Of a stretch of 64,000 bases of DNA, positions 17,980-25,113 are shown one piece after another. The translations under genes and the position numbers were made by a program. The stretch is from contig JARFXO010000006.1 of NCBI GenBank assembly GCA_029194665.1, positions 248,001 through 312,000 of the forward strand, written 5' to 3'. Under the pieces are notes generated by a model. It was not told where the DNA came from. It did no database searches and worked only from the letters and a program-made list of their open reading frames with translations. The stretch is from Nitrospira sp. (GTDB lineage Bacteria; Nitrospirota; Nitrospiria; Nitrospirales; Nitrospiraceae). Positions within the stretch are counted from its first letter, which is position 1; every line of letters starts with the position of its first letter.

Positions 17980-19271
17980 CCTCCACTCCGACCACCACGT
18001 CGTTTGAGATAGTCGTCGAGGCTCATGGCCGATTGTGACTTGCGCCCCTTCTCTTGGCGCACCGGAGGAGCAACCGCACGCACCTCCACCCGACCAATGG
18101 TCACCTGCACAACCGGTTCTACCGGCTTTCCGCTGTCCGTCGCCGATGCATGGTTGACGATGGTTGCCGTCATTGGTGAAGCAATGCGTCGTTCTGCAAT
18201 AAATTTCTTCGAGCCCAATGGCACGGCGAGAGAGTGAGCCAATAGTTGCTGCTGATCGGCCGGTGGGGAAGGTATCCCCGGAGTATCTCCTAGCTTGCCC
18301 GACATGACTTGTTGCGTTTCCCTTCCGATCTTTGTTGCTGGCGCTGAAGAGACAAGGGAAGGATCAAGCGAGAATTCACTGATATTGGGCGGCTCACCAG
18401 AAACTGCCTTGCGAAGGGCCGGGATAGTCCCTTCCGACTCAGGCACCGTTGCCGACAGTCGAGCCTGGGATTGACCATCGCTTTGTCCTGTCGGTGCTCC
18501 AACAAACGGAGCCACAGGCGATGAAACGCTCCCGTATGGACCTCGTCCAACTTCATAGCTCTTTGACGCAGGACCATGTGTCCCTGTTGTTGTGACTGTT
18601 TGAGGAATCGGCCTCTTTTCATCGGAGAGATCGTCAATCGGCGGAGGAGCTGGTCCTCTGCCCCATTCATTCGCCTGATCACTCGGTGACCGTCGCGCAG
18701 GACTCGCGGACTGGCCTGCGGCCCTGTGACGTACGACTGTTTCCTCCTGATCAGGTCCGATAGAAGCGACAGGGGAGGAACCAGCCGCCACGCTGCTGCC
18801 TATCGGTGAGAAGCTGACCGGTTTGTCCTCAGCTGAAGGTCTTGATGTGGCCCACCGCTGCTCATCATCCAAGCGGGACAACGCTGTCGGAGCCGTTACG
18901 CTGTCCGCATCTCGTTCGATCGCCCTTGGCTCAAGAGTAGACGCAGTTTCCGAAGAAAAGTTCAGTGGCTCATCGCCGTCGGTAGAGACGGATGCCTGTT
19001 CCCACGACTGCGTTGCTGATTCCAGAGGGGTTTCACCGTCCGTTCGGTCCTGCTCTCTCGTCCCAAAAGATCGGCTCGCCAACAGGTCATGTCTTGGCAA
19101 CCACTCGTTCACCTCACCCGGCGGATGCAATGATTCCTCAGGGCCCCAGCCTCCGACCTCGCCACCCACGGAACCAGGCGATACAGGGTCATACATCGAC
19201 GACAACCGAGGCTGAATCGTGCGTTCGGGGCTCCGCGCACGGAGGAGGAGGTTCGTAAGATAATCACTCAT
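17976..19271 (-). CDS. Disordered eCIS-associated protein, unknown function
   Basis: A 431-aa protein, mostly Ser/Pro/Gly/Glu-rich and predicted disordered, with two ordered ends. The N-terminus, M-S-D-Y-L-T-N-L-L-L-R-A-R-S, looks like a short helix. The C-terminal ~60 residues contain V-Q-V-T-I-G-R-V-E-V-R-A and a final M-S-L-D-D-Y-L-K-R-R. The two ends joined by a flexible linker suggest a tether or chaperone. It overlaps the DUF4255 and 242-aa genes by 4 bp each. I know the V-x-I-G-R-V-E-V-R-A tail from other eCIS loci but not its function. Confidence 0.72.
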   Translation of the reverse strand: MSDYLTNLLLRARSPERTIQPRLSSMYDPVSPGSVGGEVGGWGPEESLHPPGEVNEWLPRHDLLASRSFGTREQDRTDGETPLESATQSWEQASVSTDGDEPLNFSSETASTLEPRAIERDADSVTAPTALSRLDDEQRWATSRPSAEDKPVSFSPIGSSVAAGSSPVASIGPDQEETVVRHRAAGQSASPARRSPSDQANEWGRGPAPPPIDDLSDEKRPIPQTVTTTGTHGPASKSYEVGRGPYGSVSSPVAPFVGAPTGQSDGQSQARLSATVPESEGTIPALRKAVSGEPPNISEFSLDPSLVSSAPATKIGRETQQVMSGKLGDTPGIPSPPADQQQLLAHSLAVPLGSKKFIAERRIASPMTATIVNHASATDSGKPVEPVVQVTIGRVEVRAVAPPVRQEKGRKSQSAMSLDDYLKRRGGRSGG

Positions 19272-19996
19272 CCTTGCACCATGTTCAAATAGCTCTGACG
19301 CCGCCAGGCACTCATCCTCAGAATGTCATCTTCAGCCCATCCATATGCAGAAGCCAGGATGTGGATCTCGCGCAGGAGCCGCTTCGCCCAGGAATCAATC
19401 TCACACCACAAGAAGGACACGATGTCGAAGGTGGCTTCCCACTGATGTCCACACACCTCACAGGTCACCGCTAGCTGCACATCTCCCTGAGGGTCTACCT
19501 GAGCCATCTGCTCGATGACCCTCTCGGAAACGGATGTCGGCACCTCCGTCGCAGCCTCTTCATGATGCAAAACACGCAACAGACAGCGTTTCAGCAGTAG
19601 TTCCTTGGCCGCAGCCGGCTCCCTCTCGTTCATGACCGCCAGCAAATCCTCACTCGTCGGCAGCCGGAACGTCACCTGATAGTCGTCGAGATCACAGACA
19701 AACTCTCCTCGTGAGTGGGTCCCCACGGGCGCTCGAATCTGATCGACATCAAAGACAAGATCGAGCTGATCCCGGCATTTTGGACACATGATCGACGTCT
19801 CCACGCTCGGACCAAACAGCTGCTCACGCAACGTGAGCAAGAGTGCGTCACGATGGCCTATCGGCAGATGCTCAAGATCACCAAGCTCCGCCTTAGGAAC
19901 GGCGGCGGCCAGCAAGCTCAGTGCTTGCACAACCGAGGACTCGCTCGCCCCACGCTCCCAGACCGCTAAGAGACTCCTGGCAGATAGCGAAGACAT
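19268..19996 (-). CDS. T4-baseplate-like protein with two CxxC motifs
   Basis: A 242-aa protein. The N-terminal part (L-L-A-V-W-E-R-G, H-R-D-A-L-L-L-T-L-R-E-Q-L-F-G) resembles the T4 baseplate/gp26-like family annotated in contractile tail clusters. C71-P-K-C74 and C-E-V-C-G-H near residues 182-185 could together bind one zinc. It starts 6 bp after the tube gene and overlaps the disordered-protein gene. Candidate role: chaperone or baseplate assembly factor. Confidence 0.72.
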   Translation of the reverse strand: MSSLSARSLLAVWERGASESSVVQALSLLAAAVPKAELGDLEHLPIGHRDALLLTLREQLFGPSVETSIMCPKCRDQLDLVFDVDQIRAPVGTHSRGEFVCDLDDYQVTFRLPTSEDLLAVMNEREPAAAKELLLKRCLLRVLHHEEAATEVPTSVSERVIEQMAQVDPQGDVQLAVTCEVCGHQWEATFDIVSFLWCEIDSWAKRLLREIHILASAYGWAEDDILRMSAWRRQSYLNMVQG

Positions 19997-20002
19997 AGAT
20001 GC

Positions 20003-20530
20003 TTACGCAGCAGGCTCGGTAAAACTCGGTTCAGTTGGTTCGGTCACTTCGTAGTCCCGCTCCCACCCTTCGTTCTCCAGCTTGATGGTCTGGATCGCCA
20101 CGGCGTTAGCATTGGCATCCAAGTCCGGCTGAGCCTGGAATTCGGAGGCCCAGCAGCGATAGACCTTGTACGAAATCGCAAGTTGCCCTGCCTCGTTGTA
20201 CATCTCAATAATGATGTCCTTACGAAAATCCTTGAGCGAGACCTCCATGCCCAACCCTGAGCCATAGTTCCACACCTTGTTGGCCCATTTTTCGAACTCG
20301 GTATCGTGGGTCACGCCGCGCTCCAGGGTAATCGCCTCGTATTTCGTGCGGCCCGGTGACTTTCTGCTGCTCGAGGGATCGCCGCCTTCCCGGTGCTCGA
20401 CGACTTCGGTCGTCCGTTTTAATGAACTCACCTTGCTCACCCCGGCAACGTACTTGCCGTCCCATTTGACTCGAAACTTGAAGTTCTTATAGGGATCGAA
20501 TCGTTGTGCGTTCACGCTAAACTGAGCCAT
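20003..20530 (-). CDS. Inner tube protein (gp19/Afp1-like)
   Basis: A 175-aa protein of the T4 gp19/phage tail tube family. Motifs are D-P-Y-K-N-F-K-F-R-V-K-W-D-G-K-Y-V-A-G-V-S-K-V-S near the N-terminus, H-R-E-G-G-D-P in the centre and V-Y-R-C-W-A-S-E-F-Q-A-x-P-D-L-D-A-N-A-N near the C-terminus. The hexameric rings form the lumen. Only one tube gene is visible, whereas Afp/PVC encode two or three. It lies 24 bp after the sheath gene. Confidence 0.95.
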   Translation of the reverse strand: MAQFSVNAQRFDPYKNFKFRVKWDGKYVAGVSKVSSLKRTTEVVEHREGGDPSSSRKSPGRTKYEAITLERGVTHDTEFEKWANKVWNYGSGLGMEVSLKDFRKDIIIEMYNEAGQLAISYKVYRCWASEFQAQPDLDANANAVAIQTIKLENEGWERDYEVTEPTEPSFTEPAA

Positions 20531-20554
20531 GCTTGTGCCTCCTCACATCAGTCC

Positions 20555-22120
20555 CTAGACTTCGATTTGTCCGGCCATTTGCTGCAATTTGATGATGACG
20601 AACTCAGCGGGCTTGAGCGGCGCAAAGCCGACCACGATATTCACGATGCCAAGATTGATATCGTTCTGCGTGGTGGTCTCCTTGTCGCACTTCACGAAGT
20701 AGGCATCGCGCGGCGTGCTGCCCTGAAAGGCCCCCTGCCGAAACAGATTGTGCATGAAGGCCCCGATGTTCAGCCGGATCTGAGCCCACAACGGTTCATC
20801 GTTCGGCTCAAAGACGACCCATTTTGTGCCACGGTAGAGACTTTCTTCGATGAACAAGGCCGTGCGACGGACAGGGATGTACTTCCATTCCGAGCCGATT
20901 TCGTCGTTACCTTGCAGGGTGCGCGCACCCCACACGATTGTGCCGTAGACGGGGAAGTTGCGGATGCAATTGATTGCTTTCGGATTAAGTACGCCGTTTT
21001 CGTCATTTGTCAGAGGGACTTTCACTCCGACCACGCCCGTCAGGCTGGCCTCAGTTCCAGCAGGCGCTTTCCACACCCCGCGATTGGCATCTGTACGGGC
21101 ATAGAGCCCTGCGACGAAACCGCACGGCGGGAAGTCTCTTGACCGGTTCTCCTGTAGTGCGTCCGGTGCAAGTATCCATGGAAAATAGAATGCCGCGTTG
21201 ATGGCATTGCTGCCGGTCAGGGCAGAGTTGAGCCCATCGTCGAGATCGCCGAAGTCGTCGTCCTGATTGCAATCTGCGATCAGGAATGCGCGTCGTTTAC
21301 GGCAAAATTCCTGCAAATTCTGAATCTGTGAGCCTGTGGTTTCACCGGGCACGCACAGTAAATTGAAGAGATCGATGCGATCGAGATGGTACACACCTCC
21401 TGTTCCGCCGACCGGGAGCATCGCGGTCTCAAAATCTCCTTCATCGGGCTTGAGGACTTTGCCGTTGGCACCCTTTGCCAGCTTCGCGTTGTCGGGAACT
21501 ACACCTGCATTGGGGTCGGGAGGCTGCGGGATCGGGGTATCTGCGGGTGGAGATGAAGCATTCCCTTCTAAGGCAACCGTGACTAGCGCGGATTCATCCT
21601 TCAGCACGTTGACGACATAGCGTGCATCTTGTGGGTTCATCGAGAGATTTTCAAAAACCTCCACCGGAATGCCCTTCTTGTCCGCTTTGATGTTCGTGAC
21701 GACCAGTCTGAAACGGGTGTTATCATCGGAGCGCTGTTTCGTGACGATCGCATAGTCGTTCGCCCAGTCACCGGGATTGCTCGCGGTCACTTTCAACTTG
21801 GTATCCAGTATCACTTCCGCAGTGGCGGCGTTGTCAGTACTGGTCTGTGAACCTGCCGTTACCAAGCGGACGATGTAGGCGCGCTGACCACCATTGGAAA
21901 AGAAGTGATAGACGGCGTAGCTCATCAGGCTGTTCTGGTTCAACCCACCGAACTTGCGATCGAAATCAGGCCAGCTGAGGACGAGCTCAGCGTGGTCGGT
22001 TGGGCCTTTCGGTGCCCATCCGACAAACGCAGCAATCGATGTGGCAACGCCCGTTATCGTGCGTACGCCACTTGGAATCTCCTCGATGTACACACCTGGA
22101 TAGGTCGGTGATGTCGGCAT
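20555..22120 (-). CDS. Contractile sheath protein (Afp2/3-like)
   Basis: A 521-aa sheath protein. The N-terminus has the hallmark Y-P-G-V-Y-I-E-E-I-P-S-G-V-R-T-I-T-G-V-x-T-S, then F-V-G-W-A-P-K-G-P. The C-terminal third has R-x-L-Q-G-N-D-E and the conserved T-K-W-V-V-F-E-P-N-D-E-P-L-W segment, ending in a domain with G-I-V-N-I-V-V-G-F-A-P-L-K-P-A-E-F. GGAGG precedes the ATG. It is first in the structural operon, ~165 bp downstream of a conserved palindrome-bearing element. A single sheath gene suggests a uniform sheath. Confidence 0.96.
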   Translation of the reverse strand: MPTSPTYPGVYIEEIPSGVRTITGVATSIAAFVGWAPKGPTDHAELVLSWPDFDRKFGGLNQNSLMSYAVYHFFSNGGQRAYIVRLVTAGSQTSTDNAATAEVILDTKLKVTASNPGDWANDYAIVTKQRSDDNTRFRLVVTNIKADKKGIPVEVFENLSMNPQDARYVVNVLKDESALVTVALEGNASSPPADTPIPQPPDPNAGVVPDNAKLAKGANGKVLKPDEGDFETAMLPVGGTGGVYHLDRIDLFNLLCVPGETTGSQIQNLQEFCRKRRAFLIADCNQDDDFGDLDDGLNSALTGSNAINAAFYFPWILAPDALQENRSRDFPPCGFVAGLYARTDANRGVWKAPAGTEASLTGVVGVKVPLTNDENGVLNPKAINCIRNFPVYGTIVWGARTLQGNDEIGSEWKYIPVRRTALFIEESLYRGTKWVVFEPNDEPLWAQIRLNIGAFMHNLFRQGAFQGSTPRDAYFVKCDKETTTQNDINLGIVNIVVGFAPLKPAEFVIIKLQQMAGQIEV

Positions 22121-22266
22121 TGGTTTCCTCCGCTAGACTGTTAGTTCGTGTTAAACCAGCTGTTGCGTCCCTATGATCAGGTCTGAATACTCACCAAATA
22201 GTTGGCCGCAGTACTCGGCTCGTCCACAAGGGTTCTTCACATTGCTCTGATATGGCACAGTAAAGA

Positions 22267-22410
22267 AGAGATTGTGGCGGGCCAATAGATCGTCGGATCT
22301 ATTTGGATCTAGAGACAGGACCAAAATGGATCTATGTGCATCTAGATCTCTTCTGACCTAGGCGGCTCGACCTGATACACAAGACCTCGCGCAGCCGCGC
22401 GACTGAAGCG
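22267..22410 (-). promoter_or_regulatory. Palindrome-bearing upstream element of the sheath operon (copy A)
   Basis: This element fills most of the 355-bp gap between the sheath and the nuclease-like gene. It contains several TAGATC/GATCTA units, including ATAGATC-4nt-GATCTAT at 22285-22302 with perfect 7-bp arms, and AGATCTAGAT near 22341. The first ~90 bp closely matches 23881-23975 in the same orientation, with more scattered similarity beyond. Inferred: operator for a dimeric regulator plus promoter. Confidence 0.6.
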
Positions 22411-22475
22411 ATGGTCAGCAGGTATTCAGTTTGGATATAGACCGACTGTGCAATCTGTCGCCCGAGCCCTGTTGC

Positions 22476-23315
22476 TTACTTTTCGACGAACACCAGATCC
22501 TCAGGGTTCACCGTGAGTCTGACCTCCTCGCCTGTCACTTCGATGAAGGTGTCAAGATTGGTGAAATGGCCATTCTTCAATTCCATGACCGGGTCCGGAT
22601 TGGCGACAAGGAAGTCCTTGAAGCCATCGATGTTCCCGCCGTTTCCGATGAAGCTCACGATGCGGCGGAAGAGTTTGGGCAGGATGACGTGTTTCTCAGT
22701 GACAGACGAGAGACTTGAGACCGTAAACCCTTTCGTCGTCTTATCCTTTGACCAGATTCCTTTTCCACCGCCCCTCCGAGCCTGCGCCACGGCCGACGTG
22801 ACTTTTCCCCTTAGATCGGAAAAGAGTCCTGTGTAATAAGTCGGATAGGCCAGCCCTTCCAGCGCCGACTTATAGTTCACGCTTTTTTCAAGACGGTCCG
22901 GCCGAAGAAACACCTCCGTTCCATCCTCCTCTTCGGCGTCCCCCGCAAACACGAAGGAGACCGGCCGGCGGTATCTTTCAATCGCGCGCGACAGGATATA
23001 CCCGCGCGTGCCGTCCTGCGCGGAGACGACCTTGCCTCCCTTGTCGAACTTGACCTTCTTGATCTGAAGTTCATCGAGTAGAAACCGCAAGGCCTTGTGG
23101 GCCAATTTCAATGGTTGGTGATGCCCTTGATAGTGCGTCTCCAGGGTATCGATCGCTTCCATCCGAAGTTGGGCATGTTCCCTGGCATTCAGCCCGACCG
23201 GGGGGCCGTTGAGCAAATTCCAATTATTGCGATCGTCGGCTTGGAAGCGGATCGAGTCTCCATCCGGCGAGTAGCCGACGACGTGGAAGGTTCCTTTGAT
23301 GAGATGAAATGGCAT
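22476..23315 (-). CDS. Staphylococcal-nuclease-like protein
   Basis: A 279-aa protein with an SNase-like core that keeps the catalytic pattern: D18-G-D20-S near the N-terminus, R51-M-E-A-I-D56-T-L-E59 (compare the R...D-T-P-E of SNase), T-R104-G-Y and G-I-W-S-K-D. A ~20-residue insertion separates the first Asp from R51, and a ~60-residue C-terminal extension has a V-T-G-E-E-V-R-L motif. No signal peptide is seen. It lies just upstream of the sheath operon with the same orientation. It could be an eCIS cargo nuclease or an unrelated DNase. Catalytic residues look intact. Confidence 0.72.
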   Translation of the reverse strand: MPFHLIKGTFHVVGYSPDGDSIRFQADDRNNWNLLNGPPVGLNAREHAQLRMEAIDTLETHYQGHHQPLKLAHKALRFLLDELQIKKVKFDKGGKVVSAQDGTRGYILSRAIERYRRPVSFVFAGDAEEEDGTEVFLRPDRLEKSVNYKSALEGLAYPTYYTGLFSDLRGKVTSAVAQARRGGGKGIWSKDKTTKGFTVSSLSSVTEKHVILPKLFRRIVSFIGNGGNIDGFKDFLVANPDPVMELKNGHFTNLDTFIEVTGEEVRLTVNPEDLVFVEK

Positions 23316-23467
23316 GGGTCCCTTTCCTTTCTGGCTCTGAACTTGGTATCTGCGTCTTCATACGGAGCTACCCGTCATTCAGATAGAAGTCGAGAACGGC
23401 GAGACCACGCGAGCTTCGGAACGGGCCCATGGCTTTGGGGAGAGACATCGGTACAGCTCCATCATAT

Positions 23468-23839
23468 CTACCTCTCTCCGCACGGCTGTCTCACCGCCAT
23501 TCTCATTGTCTGTATAATATCCAGCTGATCGTCATTGATCACCCTCCTCCGGCACGAACAGAGCTGCTGGGTAAAGGCTATGTCTAGGTCAGGGGCTACG
23601 CTGACAATGGTGAGGTCCGGATAGATCGCCAGGAGTTGGCTACAAAGACCCAGCTCTTCTTGACCTTCTTGAGCCAAGATGACGACATCGGCCTTGACCT
23701 TGCCTGTTTCTTGAAGAATGTTCATCGGACCGCGGCAATCCCCCACCAGTTCCATATCGTCTTGATCCGCGATCATCTGGCGGACGGCGTCGGGCATCAT
23801 CATGGGATGATTCCCGATCAGCACCCGGATTCTATCCAC
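23468..23839 (-). CDS. Receiver-like protein lacking the phospho-acceptor
   Basis: A 123-aa protein with the alpha/beta pattern of a response-regulator receiver and no DNA-binding domain: I-R-V-L-I-G-N-H at strand 1, A-D-V-V-I-L-A at strand 3, L-T-I-V-S-V-A-P at strand 4. The acidic pair is G-N and the phospho-acceptor is Ala, so it is probably not phosphorylated. I chose GTG 23839, which has GGGGGGAA just upstream. The longer frame to 23938 would read into the conserved upstream element. It may be a pseudo-receiver partner of the nearby NarL-type regulator. Confidence 0.62.
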   Translation of the reverse strand: MDRIRVLIGNHPMMMPDAVRQMIADQDDMELVGDCRGPMNILQETGKVKADVVILAQEGQEELGLCSQLLAIYPDLTIVSVAPDLDIAFTQQLCSCRRRVINDDQLDIIQTMRMAVRQPCGER

Positions 23840-23880
23840 AAGAGTTCCCCCCAATGGTGTGACATGACCGATGGTAGAGA

Positions 23881-24030
23881 AGAGATTGTGCGGAGCCAAT
23901 AGATCGGCGGATCTACTTGGATCTAGAGACAACAACAAAACAGATCTATACGAATCTAGATCTCTTCCCGCCTAAGCAAGATTTTGCGGCATGATATGAA
24001 ACGTAAAACCTCGTGCAGACGCGCAACAGT
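23881..24030 (-). promoter_or_regulatory. Palindrome-bearing upstream element (copy B)
   Basis: A second copy of the element at 22267. It carries GTAGATC-4nt-GATCTAT (minus-strand reading, 23899-23916) and AGATCTAGAT near 23955, directly upstream of the receiver-like gene. The match to copy A is strong over the first ~90 bp and patchy beyond, with shared ACCTCG and GCAGAC/GCGC patches. Same orientation as copy A. Confidence 0.6.
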
Positions 24031-24038
24031 GGAGAGGC

Positions 24039-24731
24039 TCAAAACCGAGGTACAGTGGCACCTTGTTCTTTGATATAGCTCACCGCGGAATGTCGATTGT
24101 GCAACTGCAGCTTATCGAGGATGTTATGGACATGGTTCTTAACTGTCGAGACTTCGATATGGAGTCGCACAGCAATTTCCTTGTTGCTCAAACCATCTTC
24201 TATCAACCGTACAATCTCCCCTTCACGTCGTGTGAGGCCCATTCCAACCTGAGTCGAAGTCTGAGCCGCATCCACTTGGCGGGCCAAGACTGAAACACGT
24301 TCGAACGTCAGACTTGCAACCCGTGGAGAGCACAGCGTTTCCCCCTTCACGACGGCTCGGATGTTCTGGATCAGATCTTCAAGAGTGGCATCCAGCGATA
24401 AATACCCAGCTGCCCCCACTCCTTCGATGCAGGCAAGAATATCTTCCTCCTTGTCTGGTACTCCTATCACGATCGTCCTAACCCCCAGTAAAGATGCACA
24501 CATCCCTTTTCCTGACTGAACCGGCCCATGACATCGACATAAGCCGAATTCGAGGATGAGAAGATCTGGTCTGCGAGCGACAACCGTATCCCAGGTTCTT
24601 TGATCGAGCACAGCTGCACTATGCACGATCGAAATGGGTTCGGCATGCGCTAGACAATGTTGCAAACTGTCTCGATACAAGCCATCCCGATGGACAATGG
24701 CAATGTTGATACGTTGGCAGTGGATCGTCAC
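24039..24731 (-). CDS. NarL/LuxR-type response regulator with atypical receiver
   Basis: A 230-aa protein. The N-terminal ~120 residues form a receiver-like fold in which the usual phospho-acceptor Asp is Glu (P-D-L-L-I-L-E61-F-G) and the strand-1 acidic pair is only partly kept (I-V-H-R-D). The C-terminal ~65 residues are a LuxR HTH: L-T-R-R-E-G-E-I-V-R-L-I, G-L-S-N-K-E-I-A-V-R-L, S-T-V-K-N-H-V. Glu at the acceptor may mimic constant phosphorylation. It lies just upstream of the receiver-like gene and is a candidate for binding the TAGATC palindromes and controlling the eCIS operon. Confidence 0.85.
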   Translation of the reverse strand: MTIHCQRINIAIVHRDGLYRDSLQHCLAHAEPISIVHSAAVLDQRTWDTVVARRPDLLILEFGLCRCHGPVQSGKGMCASLLGVRTIVIGVPDKEEDILACIEGVGAAGYLSLDATLEDLIQNIRAVVKGETLCSPRVASLTFERVSVLARQVDAAQTSTQVGMGLTRREGEIVRLIEDGLSNKEIAVRLHIEVSTVKNHVHNILDKLQLHNRHSAVSYIKEQGATVPRF

Positions 24732-25113
24732 CGATCACCTCACAATAGCCTATGGATGACGGCATCCCCTCGAGAGCAGAAATCGACTCGAGCCCTAACT
24801 TGGAAGCATTTGTGCTGCCGGCAAATCCTTGTAGACAAATAAAGTCGAAAAGTAAACCTAATAGATTGCTCACAAAAAGTGTGACCATTCACACACAGTC
24901 AGCAAATTTGATGCTAAGCCATCGGCATCCGCTCCGTGAGAACATTTCAACCTGAATTCAATATGATAGATGGGGAGAACACTTAGCAGTAGTTTCAGCT
25001 GTATCCAATCCGATTCATTCCGGATGAATCGGATTAGATACAACCTTATGAAGTTGTATCACTTTGCAACACCCGTGGGTTTGGTCGTCTTAGTGAGACA
25101 GATTGTCACACGG
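24732..25113. other. Intergenic region with inverted repeats
   Basis: A 382-bp gap between the regulator (24039-24731) and the permease. It is AT-rich around 24830-24960. Apart from the inverted repeats at 25000-25060, listed separately, I see no gene. Confidence 0.5.
25000..25060. repeat. Long inverted repeat with nested GTATC arms
   Basis: 25000-25042 is a near-perfect inverted repeat (TGTATC...ATCCGATTCAT, 4-nt loop, ATGAATCGGAT...GATACA). Its right end also pairs with 25053-25060 (GATACAAC, 8 nt, GTTGTATC). The alternative hairpins could form a terminator for the permease gene or a regulatory site. No U-tract is obvious. Confidence 0.55.

Noticed and set aside
22121-22266. Sigma-54 promoter ahead of the sheath gene
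   Set aside because: No GG/GC pair with correct spacing found.
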